From assembly GCA_001618605.1 (NCBI GenBank), contig LKHC01000105.1, forward strand, positions 107,008-171,007: a DNA stretch of 64,000 nucleotides. Reading direction: 5' to 3'. This document shows, in pieces, positions 36,474 through 43,191 of the stretch. Within the stretch, counting starts at the first letter, position 1. Each line of letters opens with the position of its first letter. The translations under genes and the position numbers were made by a program. The notes beneath the pieces are model-generated. The model searched no databases and was not told the origin of the DNA. It saw only the letters and a list, made by a program, of their open reading frames with translations. This DNA is from Candidatus Fermentibacter danicus (GTDB lineage: Bacteria > Fermentibacterota > Fermentibacteria > Fermentibacterales > Fermentibacteraceae).

Positions 36474-36500
36474 TACTCCACTGCATTGCAGAATGGAGTA
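36474..36500 (-). promoter_or_regulatory. Dyad in the leader/promoter of the porin gene
   Basis: TACTCCA-CTGCA (36474-36485) pairs with TGCAG-AA-TGGAGTA (36487-36500), a 12-bp stem with a two-base bulge, 32-58 bases before the porin ATG. It may be an operator for divergent control or an mRNA-stabilising hairpin. A TATACT box on the minus strand overlaps its distal arm. Confidence 0.5.
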
Positions 36501-36553
36501 TAAACGAACATATAGCAAAGGACGCACAAAGGGCAAATCCAGGAGGACAAAGC

Positions 36554-37390
36554 TTGCACGCGGACGCCTTCTTCGCTGTTTCAGCCGCCATTCTGGGGCT
36601 TTGCATCGGCAGCTTCCTCAACGTGGTGGCCTGGAGGGCGCCTCTGGGCCAATCCGTAGTGGCCCCGCCCAGCGCCTGCCCGGCCTGCGGCCGGAGAATC
36701 CGCTGGTACGAGAACATACCGATCCTGAGCTGGATCATTCTGGGCGCGAGATGCGCAGGCTGCCGCGAAAGGATTTCCGTGCGCTACCCACTGGGCGAAC
36801 TCGCCACCGGGCTCTGCTTCCTCGCGGCCGCGCTGCATTCCGGCCCCACGGCGGGCTTCATCCGCGAAGCCGTTTTCCTCAGCCTGCTCATCCTAACCGT
36901 CCAGACCGACCTCACGCACTGGCTCGTGCTCGACGAGGCCAGCATCGGTGGAACCGTCGCAGGGTTGATTCTCTCCCTCACACCGGGCGGAATCGGGATG
37001 GTGCGCTCCGTGGCAACCGCTGCAGGCGCCTTCCTTCTCTTCCTCGCGATCCGCCTCGTCAGCCTGCTCGTCCTCCGGAGGAGGCCGGACTACGTCCTCC
37101 CCCCCGAGGGCATGGAGGACGAGGAGGGATTCGACGGCGGCATGGGCTGGGGCGACATCAAGCTCGCGGCCTGCATAGGAGCGTTCCTGGGCCCCTGGCC
37201 GACCGCCGTCGCGGTATTCATCGCATTCGTGGCCGGAGCAGCGGTCGGTCTCTTTCTCATGGCTCTGGGCAGGCACGAGCGCCGCAGACCTATACCGTTC
37301 GGCCCGTTCCTCGCCCTCGGCGGGGCGATCGCCCTCTTCGCGGGCGATCCCATCGCCTCCGCCTATCTCTCCATCGCAGGCTTGCTGTGA
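36554..37390 (+). CDS. pilD: Prepilin peptidase / type 4 prepilin N-methyltransferase (A24)
   Basis: TTG at 36554 behind AGGAGG gives 278 residues. The N-domain carries the zinc-type cysteine pairs 'CPACGRR' and 'CAGCRER' (near residues 37-60). 'GSFLNVVAWRAP' near 20 is typical of the family. Catalytic aspartates are in 'LTVQTDLTHWLVLD' near 118 and 'GMGWGDIK' near 200. About eight helices are predicted. It removes the short leader from type IV pilins or pseudopilins and methylates the new N-terminus. No pilus genes lie nearby. Confidence 0.94.
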   Translation: MHADAFFAVSAAILGLCIGSFLNVVAWRAPLGQSVVAPPSACPACGRRIRWYENIPILSWIILGARCAGCRERISVRYPLGELATGLCFLAAALHSGPTAGFIREAVFLSLLILTVQTDLTHWLVLDEASIGGTVAGLILSLTPGGIGMVRSVATAAGAFLLFLAIRLVSLLVLRRRPDYVLPPEGMEDEEGFDGGMGWGDIKLAACIGAFLGPWPTAVAVFIAFVAGAAVGLFLMALGRHERRRPIPFGPFLALGGAIALFAGDPIASAYLSIAGLL

Positions 37391-37398
37391 TCCGGAAA

Positions 37399-37426
37399 TC
37401 AGATCGCTTTTACTATCTGGACCAAA
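37399..37426 (+). repeat. 28-bp dyad repeat, copy 3
   Basis: CAGAT and ATCTGG flank CGCTTTTACT, followed by ACCAAA. CCGGAA before it and TTCCGG after it extend the dyad. It lies nine bases downstream of the prepilin peptidase stop. Confidence 0.78.
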
Positions 37427-37501
37427 TTCCGGGCATGCGGCGTTGCGGCCTGGCCGGGAGCGCACGCTCAATATGTCTCAGCAGGAATCGATCCCTGTAG
37501 G

Positions 37502-38017
37502 ATGATCTCCAGAGCAGCCCCCTTCGAACCCGCCCGCTGCGGCCCCCGCCAGAAGAAGCGCAACTCCTGCAAGACCATAGTCGTCAGGGAGGGCAGGGTG
37601 CTTTTCACGGTGAACCGCGATGACGAAGGCGAGTTCCTGATGCTGCCCGGCGGAGGCCAGCGGTTCGGCGAGACGCTGGAGGCGGCGGCCGGGAGGGAAA
37701 CCCTCGAGGAGACCGGAGTTCGCGTGCACGTGCGCGATCTCGTTCTGGTGCGCGAGTACATCGGGGCGAACCACGAGTTCGCCGCAGGGGACAAGGATGC
37801 TCATCAGACGGAGTTCTTCTTCATGGCCGATCCAGCCGGGGACGATCCCGGAGATTCCCAGCCGACCGAGTTCGACCCCTGGCAGACAGGGTCGGCCTGG
37901 ATCGACCCTGTGGAGCTGGGGTCGTTCAGGGTGTATCCTAAGTTCCTGCCTGCCATCCTTCCGCAGATAATCGCGGGGATCTACACCGGTCCGCTGAGCC
38001 TCGGCGACGTCAACTGA
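37502..38017 (+). CDS. Nudix hydrolase
   Basis: The 171-residue protein has a complete Nudix box, 'GGGQRFGETLEAAAGRETLEETG' region near residues 49-72, with the REtLEE core that binds Mg2+. A strand-rich second half ends in 'YPKFLPAILPQIIAG'. The family hydrolyses nucleoside diphosphates linked to another group; the substrate cannot be predicted. 'SCKTIVVREGRVLF' is a typical first strand. It is preceded by dyad copy 3 and followed by a convergent gene after 60 bases. Confidence 0.9.
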   Translation: MISRAAPFEPARCGPRQKKRNSCKTIVVREGRVLFTVNRDDEGEFLMLPGGGQRFGETLEAAAGRETLEETGVRVHVRDLVLVREYIGANHEFAAGDKDAHQTEFFFMADPAGDDPGDSQPTEFDPWQTGSAWIDPVELGSFRVYPKFLPAILPQIIAGIYTGPLSLGDVN

Positions 38018-38077
38018 CGGGCGAAGCCTGACGGGCAACGCCCGCCGGACAGGGCGGCCCAGCTTTCCGCGGAAGCC

Positions 38078-39031
38078 TCAGCGTGAAACCATGATGAGCT
38101 TCATGATGTCCGGACAGCAGAAGAGGGCCCGCTGGCCGCTTCCGGAGACGGCCACGTCCGACGGCTGCCCGTAGCTCCCGGTCTGGGCCTCTACCTCGCC
38201 GTCCATATCCACCACGGCGATTCCCGCTCCAGCCAGAACCACATACAGGTAGGCTCCGTCGGATGTGGCGGCCAGGCATTCCGGCCTCCCGGGCAGAGGC
38301 ACCGAGTAATCGCGGAGCCCGGAGGAACGGGAGATGTGCCAGGCCTCGTAGAGTTCGTAGGGCGCGACGAACACTCCGCCTCCGGGTGCGGTGCAGATGT
38401 CCGCGACGGGGCACTGCACCTCCTGTTCGGCCAGCAGTTCGAAGCCGCTGGTCGAGAGCTTCTTCACCGTCGAGTCGGCGGAGTCGAAGACGTACAGAGC
38501 CGAGCCGTCCTCGTCGATGGCGGCAGCGCCGGGCGAATCCACGGAGGTGTCGGTGTTCGAGATCTCGTACCAGTTTCCCACCGTCGAGACGGTCGAAACC
38601 GAACCGTCGGTGCAGACCACGTAGATTACGGTGCCGTAAGGTTTTGTGAGCATGAACTCCGCGGGGGCCGAGAGGAGGACGGGGGTGTGCACCACATAGG
38701 TTCCCTCGCTGACGTAGAAGAGCTGAACGCCCGAGGCGGCGGCCGCATACCCACCCTCGGAGGATGCCGCGCAGCAGGAGAGATGGGCTCCCAGGTCGAC
38801 GCAGTTCAGTACATAGCCCTGGCTGTAGTCCAGGAAGTAGAGACTGGAGCCGACGCAGGCGATCGCGCTGCCCGCGTCGTCCAGAAATGTGCAGGCATCC
38901 GGAACCTCGTTGCAGTCCACATCCTGGAGGAAGAAGAAGGGAAAGTCGATCGAGACCGGCGCGCCGGTACTTCCACACCCGGACATCAGAAGCGCGGTCG
39001 CTACCGCGCACGATAGTAGGAATCGCTTCAT
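38078..39031 (-). CDS. Predicted lipoprotein with beta-propeller-like repeats
   Basis: The 317-residue protein starts with a lipobox signal ('VATALLMSGCGS', Cys near residue 19). The remainder is strand-rich with repeating 'aaaVDEDGSALYVFD'-like units and many cysteines, e.g. 'LSCCAAS' and 'LFCCPDIM', which suggests a surface or periplasmic propeller stabilised by disulfides. Its ATG overlaps the DUF72 stop (ATGA). Function not recognised. Confidence 0.7.
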   Translation of the reverse strand: MKRFLLSCAVATALLMSGCGSTGAPVSIDFPFFFLQDVDCNEVPDACTFLDDAGSAIACVGSSLYFLDYSQGYVLNCVDLGAHLSCCAASSEGGYAAAASGVQLFYVSEGTYVVHTPVLLSAPAEFMLTKPYGTVIYVVCTDGSVSTVSTVGNWYEISNTDTSVDSPGAAAIDEDGSALYVFDSADSTVKKLSTSGFELLAEQEVQCPVADICTAPGGGVFVAPYELYEAWHISRSSGLRDYSVPLPGRPECLAATSDGAYLYVVLAGAGIAVVDMDGEVEAQTGSYGQPSDVAVSGSGQRALFCCPDIMKLIMVSR

Positions 39032-39801
39032 GTCGCGCCCTCCAGCAGGCTGCGCATCATCCTTGCGCCATCCACGGCCTGTGCGCCGTGGCAGTTGTTG
39101 AAGAAGAGGAAAACCTTCCCCGATCTGCCGGCAAGGTCCATAAGGCCGGGCAGCCACGATCTCAGCTCCTCCTCCGTGTATCCATAGTCATAGCGAAGAG
39201 TTCCGCCGCCCCACCAGTGCTTCGCGTTCCGCCCGTGGAACCTGGCGTATCCGAACGGAGATCCGCCGACGGGCGCCGGCGGCGGCAGGCCCGGCAGGGA
39301 GGGCAGGTCAACCGAGACGGGAGCGGCGCCAAGGCTCTCCAGGGCGGAGATCCCCTCGAGCCCGCCGGCGTACCAGGAATCGTTCCGGAGTTCCACGGCC
39401 AGGACGGTGGGGCTGCATCTGTCCACGAGTTCCCCTGCGTAACGGACCGCATCCTCCGTGAAGCGGAAGGAATAGGGGAACTGCGCCAGGAGTGCTTCGA
39501 GCCGCCCGGCCTCCCTGAATGGCCCGAGCATGTCCGTGAAGCTCCGCCAGTCGGTGTCGGAGGCATCCCTGCCGTGCGTCATCCCCGAATGCAGCTTGAC
39601 GGTGAAGCCGAAGCCGGGCGGGGTGCGCCCGATCATAGATGCGGCCGCGGAGGGCTTCATGATGCGGTAGTAGGTACTGTTGATCTCTACGACGTCGAAC
39701 TCGCGGGCGTAGAATCCCAGCATACCGGAACCGGATGCCCCGGCCGGGTAGAAGGGGCCTCTCCAGTCCTCGAAGCTGTAGCCGGACGTCCCGATACGGA
39801 A
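39028..39801 (-). CDS. DUF72-family protein with no standard start codon
   Basis: About 257 residues match DUF72: 'FRIGTSGYSFEDWRGPFYP' opens the domain, 'VVEINSTYYRI' follows near residue 48, then 'PYSFRFTED', 'LAVELRNDSWY' and a C-terminal 'KVFLFFNNCHGAQAVDGARMM'. The frame has no ATG, GTG or TTG where the domain begins. A perfect 26-bp palindrome (39802-39827) and a strong ribosome-site-like GGAGGAGAGGAGG (near 39837-39850) precede it. A non-standard start, a base error in the palindrome or a CTG start further upstream (near 39891) are all possible. The end given here is the first domain codon. Function of the family is unknown (TIM-barrel). Confidence 0.75.
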   Translation of the reverse strand, partial: FRIGTSGYSFEDWRGPFYPAGASGSGMLGFYAREFDVVEINSTYYRIMKPSAAASMIGRTPPGFGFTVKLHSGMTHGRDASDTDWRSFTDMLGPFREAGRLEALLAQFPYSFRFTEDAVRYAGELVDRCSPTVLAVELRNDSWYAGGLEGISALESLGAAPVSVDLPSLPGLPPPAPVGGSPFGYARFHGRNAKHWWGGGTLRYDYGYTEEELRSWLPGLMDLAGRSGKVFLFFNNCHGAQAVDGARMMRSLLEGAT

Positions 39802-39827
39802 AGAGGGGCGCCCCGGGGCGCCCCTCT
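39802..39827 (-). terminator. Perfect 26-bp palindrome between LTD and DUF72 genes
   Basis: AGAGGGGCGCCCC joins its exact complement with no loop base; the minus strand continues TTTCC. It could end the lamin-tail gene transcript 42 bases after its stop, or shape the start of the DUF72 mRNA. Confidence 0.55.
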
Positions 39828-39868
39828 CGGGATGTTCCTCCTCTCCTCCGGTGGAGAAGAGATCAGGC

Positions 39869-40546
39869 TCAGAAAAGTGTCTTGATTTCAGCCCAGGTTC
39901 TCGATTGAGTGGAGATGATCGTGATGCTGTTGATCGCCCCAGGAGTCCCGTGGGACTCGTAGTGGCCGGGCCAGTCGGCGTCGGGAATGCCGCTGGCCTC
40001 GTCGACGCTGCTGTCCCAGTTGTCGGGATCGACGCTCGATCCACTGGCCAAGAGGCGCTCGAGCGACGCGCCGTCGCCGTCGCAGTCGGCGTAAGTGTTG
40101 TCGTCGCCGTAGTCGGAGCCCCAGTCGGTGGAGTCATCGTATCTGAGGGAATCGACGACGGTGTTGGAAGCGTCGAGCAGTACGACCTCGTCAGCGGTAT
40201 TGCTGAGTCCGGACCCCCAGCTGCCGGTCCAGGCGATCAGCGGGATCGAGGAACCGTAGTGTGCCGTGAACGCGGTGGCGTTACGGGCGAAAACCATGTA
40301 GCCGTTGGCCGGGATGGTGGTGCCGGCGGGCACTACGGCACCGGAGCCGGAGTCGAGATCGGTCATCGTCCAGCCCGAGATGTCGACGGGAGACGAACCG
40401 TTGTTGAAGATTTCCACCCACTCGAAGTCGGCGTCGCTACCCAGCGCCGTGGAGGGGTTGAACATGATCTCGTTCACGACGACCCCGGCCGACGCCGGAC
40501 CTGCAACCATGACCACCGATGCGAACAGAACCAGGCACTTACTCAT
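39869..40546 (-). CDS. Secreted lamin-tail-domain (LTD) protein
   Basis: The ATG at 40546 gives 225 residues with a signal peptide (LVLFASVVMVAGPASA). The LTD fold is clear: 'VVVNEIMFNPSTALGSDADFEWVEIFN', 'ISGWTMTDLDSG', 'IPANGYMVFAR', 'DEVVLLDASNTVVDSLRYDDSTDWG' and the terminal 'GTPGAINS'. LTD domains are found in secreted bacterial proteins and are thought to bind DNA or other surface partners. A short tail 'TWAEIKTLF' follows. Its hairpin terminator lies downstream. Confidence 0.88.
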   Translation of the reverse strand: MSKCLVLFASVVMVAGPASAGVVVNEIMFNPSTALGSDADFEWVEIFNNGSSPVDISGWTMTDLDSGSGAVVPAGTTIPANGYMVFARNATAFTAHYGSSIPLIAWTGSWGSGLSNTADEVVLLDASNTVVDSLRYDDSTDWGSDYGDDNTYADCDGDGASLERLLASGSSVDPDNWDSSVDEASGIPDADWPGHYESHGTPGAINSITIISTQSRTWAEIKTLF

Positions 40547-40581
40547 CACGCAGCTCCCTCCTTGGGTACCGGTCACTCGCT

Positions 40582-41754
40582 TCAATGGCGGACGGCCGAC
40601 AGAGCTCTGCAGCAAGTCACGGCCTTCTCGCCATACTTCCTCCTGACCATGTCCGCCGCCTGGTTGACCCCCCGCTCTCTTCCTCCGAAGAGTTCGAGCT
40701 GGAGGCACGACGCGGGCTGAAGATCCCCCAGTGCTATGCCCAGAAGCCTCACTGGCCCCCTCAGAACTTCGGCGGCCATTTCCTCTACGAGGTGGAATAT
40801 AATCTGATCCTGGTCGGTGGGGCTCCCCAGCGTACGGGTTCTCGAGTGGTGGGAGAGATCGGGAAGTCTGTACTTCAGCGACACGGAACCACCCGCGAAG
40901 CCTTCGTCGCGGGCTCTGCGACCGACCTTCTGGGCGAGCAGGGCGAGGGCCGGGAGGTACTCGGACGGCAGGGTCACGTCACGGATGAAGGTGTGTTCGT
41001 GGCTTATGGACTTGGGTGCCTCCTCCTCGCAGAAGGGCCTTACCTCCCTGGGATCGATCCCGCGTGAGAGGAAGTAGAGGGCCTCTCCTGCGCTCCCCAG
41101 CATGAGCCTCAGCACGGGAAGCTGAAGCCGCCTCATATCCGCCACGGTGCCTATGCCGTAGCCCCGGAGGATGGAGGCTGTGCCCGGGCCGACGCCCCAG
41201 ATGCTCTCCACGCCGAAGCCCAGGATGTCATCCGGCCCGAGCATTCGTATTCCCCTGGGCTTGGCCTTCTTCGAGGCCATCTTGGCCAGCAGCTTGTTCG
41301 GCCCGACGCCGACGCTGGCCCAGAGGCCCGTACGCTCCAGTATCCTGCGCTGGATGTCCATGGCGAGCCGGACCGGGTCGTGCGGGAGGCACGATGCATC
41401 GAGAAAGGCCTCGTCTATGCTGACCGGTTCGATCCTGTGGGTGATCTCGAGCAGGACGCCGAGGATGCGCTTAGTGTAGGAGGAGTACTTGTGCTGGTCG
41501 GCCTCCAGGACGGCGGCCCCCGGGGCGAGGCGCAGGGCCTGCAGGAGGGGCATTCCGGAACGCACACCGAGGGCCTTTGCCTCGTAGCTGCACGAGGAGA
41601 CAACGCTTCGGAAGGCCGGGTTCCCCCCGACGATGACCGGCCTGCCGGCGAGCTCGGGCCTGCCCAGGATTTCCACGGAGGCGAAGTAGGCGTCCATGTC
41701 GATGTGGAGGATGGCGCGACCGGAGGGGGCGCCGGCGGGAGCGTCCGGCATCAT
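40582..41754 (-). CDS. dinB: DNA polymerase IV, Y family
   Basis: The 390-residue Y-family polymerase shows catalytic motifs 'ILHIDMDAYFASVE' near residue 16 and 'PVSIDEAFLD' near 105, and 'VGVGPNKLLAKMASKKAKP' near 145. The little-finger domain begins near 235. It copies past damaged bases with low fidelity. A C-terminal 'LELFGGRERG' resembles a beta-clamp binding motif (QLxLF type). The start overlaps the stop of a small upstream gene, suggesting joint damage response. No LexA box was recognised. Confidence 0.95.
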   Translation of the reverse strand: MMPDAPAGAPSGRAILHIDMDAYFASVEILGRPELAGRPVIVGGNPAFRSVVSSCSYEAKALGVRSGMPLLQALRLAPGAAVLEADQHKYSSYTKRILGVLLEITHRIEPVSIDEAFLDASCLPHDPVRLAMDIQRRILERTGLWASVGVGPNKLLAKMASKKAKPRGIRMLGPDDILGFGVESIWGVGPGTASILRGYGIGTVADMRRLQLPVLRLMLGSAGEALYFLSRGIDPREVRPFCEEEAPKSISHEHTFIRDVTLPSEYLPALALLAQKVGRRARDEGFAGGSVSLKYRLPDLSHHSRTRTLGSPTDQDQIIFHLVEEMAAEVLRGPVRLLGIALGDLQPASCLQLELFGGRERGVNQAADMVRRKYGEKAVTCCRALSAVRH

Positions 41755-42002
41755 GTCGAGCCGTATCCGTAGTCGAGCTGCCAGGTCATGCTGCCGGTGT
41801 CGAGATGGATCTCGTACGCATCGCCCGACATCGTGCTGACGGTGTAGTGGAGGTTCCGGTGCTCGCCTTCGCGGCTCTCCCAGGAGGAGGAGACGCGGGC
41901 GATCCGGTAGACGCGGCCGTTCCAGCGGAAGCGGCACGGCAGAACCGCACCGCCGCGGAACCAGCAGACGACTTCGACCTTTTCGAGTATCTCCTCGGTC
42001 AC
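41751..42002 (-). CDS. Small DinB-associated protein
   Basis: GTG at 42002, eight bases after GGAGGT, gives 83 residues. 'LPCRFRWNGRVYRIARVSSSW' near residue 19 and 'HYTVSTMSGDAYEIHLDTGSM' form a small beta-barrel-like protein. Similar small proteins sit next to Y-family or DnaE2 polymerases in other bacteria (DUF6504 type); the match here is from memory. The frame stays open into the adjacent inverted-repeat element, whose left arm would otherwise code an extra N-terminus. Its stop overlaps the dinB start. Confidence 0.6.
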   Translation of the reverse strand: MTEEILEKVEVVCWFRGGAVLPCRFRWNGRVYRIARVSSSWESREGEHRNLHYTVSTMSGDAYEIHLDTGSMTWQLDYGYGST

Positions 42003-42062
42003 CCCGGACACCTCCGGGGAAATGATACAAACATCCGTTTGTGGGTCAAGTCCGGTGAAGTC

Positions 42063-42262
42063 CGGTGTCAGAGGGAAAAACGTCAAATACGCATCTGCGG
42101 GTTGTAAATATCTCCGAATTATACAGGATACGTAGCTTCACGCTAAGCATATCATTCAGGCTTTTTAGGTTCTTATACTGACTATTTTGTCGAACAAAGA
42201 GAGTTATATTCGGAATATAACTCTAAATCGGTGCGTTTTTGACGTTTTTTCCTCTGACACCG
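42063..42262. mobile_element. 200-bp AT-rich MITE/REPIN-like element with 31-bp inverted repeats
   Basis: The left arm (42063-42093, beginning CGGTGTCAGAGG) and right arm (42232-42262, ending CCTCTGACACCG) are inverted copies matching at 29 of 31 positions. The inside (~138 bases) is much richer in A and T than the surroundings and contains a 25-bp palindrome. It encodes no transposase. No clear target-site duplication flanks it. It resembles non-autonomous elements mobilised in trans (REP/RAYT or MITE); the source transposase is not in the window. Confidence 0.65.
42200..42224. repeat. 25-bp perfect palindrome inside the 200-bp element
   Basis: AGAGTTATATTC (42200-42211), one G, then GAATATAACTCT (42213-42224). 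The stop codon of the adjacent membrane-protein gene (42225-42223) lies at its edge. It may be a terminator-like hairpin without a T-run, or a transposase/regulator site. Confidence 0.7.
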
Positions 42263-43191
42263 AACCAGGGGAGGGCGGCGAGGGGCACAAGTTCGTTCCA
42301 GATGCGGGCCTCTCCGTCGAAGTTGCCTGTTTTGAGCATTATCAGGAACATGATCGGGAAAAGGATCATGAGGCGCCGGAGCACCGCGGGCATCCTCCGC
42401 CAGGCGAACGGGACGAGGATCCACATCCCGCCGAACGTCAGCCACATCTTCGCGGCGTGCGGCTTCATCAGGATCATATCCCGGACGAAGGCCAGGTTCT
42501 CCGCGAGATGGTCCTCGTAGAGAACTGGAATACCACCGCAGAGCAGCGTGAAGATGCACGCCCGGATTCCCGCCCAGATCGCAAGAAGCAGCACGGCATG
42601 GAGAGCCCTGGCGATGAGGTCGCCCAGGCCCGACCTTCCGGTCTGCGCCGCCAGCACGAACGCAGGAACCAGCAGGACGATCGTCTCTCTGTTCAGGCAG
42701 CCGACGGCGAAGACCGCGTAGAACCAGCCTGTCCTCCCCTCCAGCAGCATGGCCAGACCCAGAGAGAAGAGCGCTATCGCCGGGAAGTCCTCCGGCATGA
42801 ACACACCGCCGAGCAGGATGTAGTTGGCGGCCACGGGCACCAGGATGATGAGACAGTCCCGGGCCGGGTCGCGATCCGGCCAATCCGTGTGTGTGGAAAC
42901 AGCGCCGACCAGCCTTCTGAAGGAGAGCAGCATCGCCATCACGGACAGGGAGGAAAGCACGTGGTAGATGGTGATGATGCCGGCGGACGGCAGGACGAGC
43001 GCCAGACCCCTGGCCGCCAGATGCACCAGTATCCTCGCCTGCACGAACCCGGGAGCCTGGAAGAGGAACCTCTCCTCGAGCAGGGGCAGCGCATGCCGGC
43101 CCGCAAGCGTCAGGAGGATAGAGGGGAGCAGGATGGAAACGGCGGCGTAGACTGCGGCGACGCCCCAGCGGATCCGCACCTTCCCGCTCAT
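42223..43191 (-). CDS. Multi-pass membrane protein, possible glycan-synthesis role
   Basis: The 322-residue protein is not recognised. It has about eight hydrophobic segments and conserved-looking loops ('DWPDRDPARDC', 'VFMPEDFPA', 'CLNRETIVLL'). 'NRET' in a loop is also seen in GT-C-type enzymes. The last residues ('FGVRGKNVKNAP') are encoded by the right arm of the neighbouring inverted-repeat element, so the native C-terminus was probably replaced. It overlaps the next upstream gene by ATGA and faces the glycan cluster. Confidence 0.6.
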   Translation of the reverse strand: MSGKVRIRWGVAAVYAAVSILLPSILLTLAGRHALPLLEERFLFQAPGFVQARILVHLAARGLALVLPSAGIITIYHVLSSLSVMAMLLSFRRLVGAVSTHTDWPDRDPARDCLIILVPVAANYILLGGVFMPEDFPAIALFSLGLAMLLEGRTGWFYAVFAVGCLNRETIVLLVPAFVLAAQTGRSGLGDLIARALHAVLLLAIWAGIRACIFTLLCGGIPVLYEDHLAENLAFVRDMILMKPHAAKMWLTFGGMWILVPFAWRRMPAVLRRLMILFPIMFLIMLKTGNFDGEARIWNELVPLAALPWFGVRGKNVKNAPI

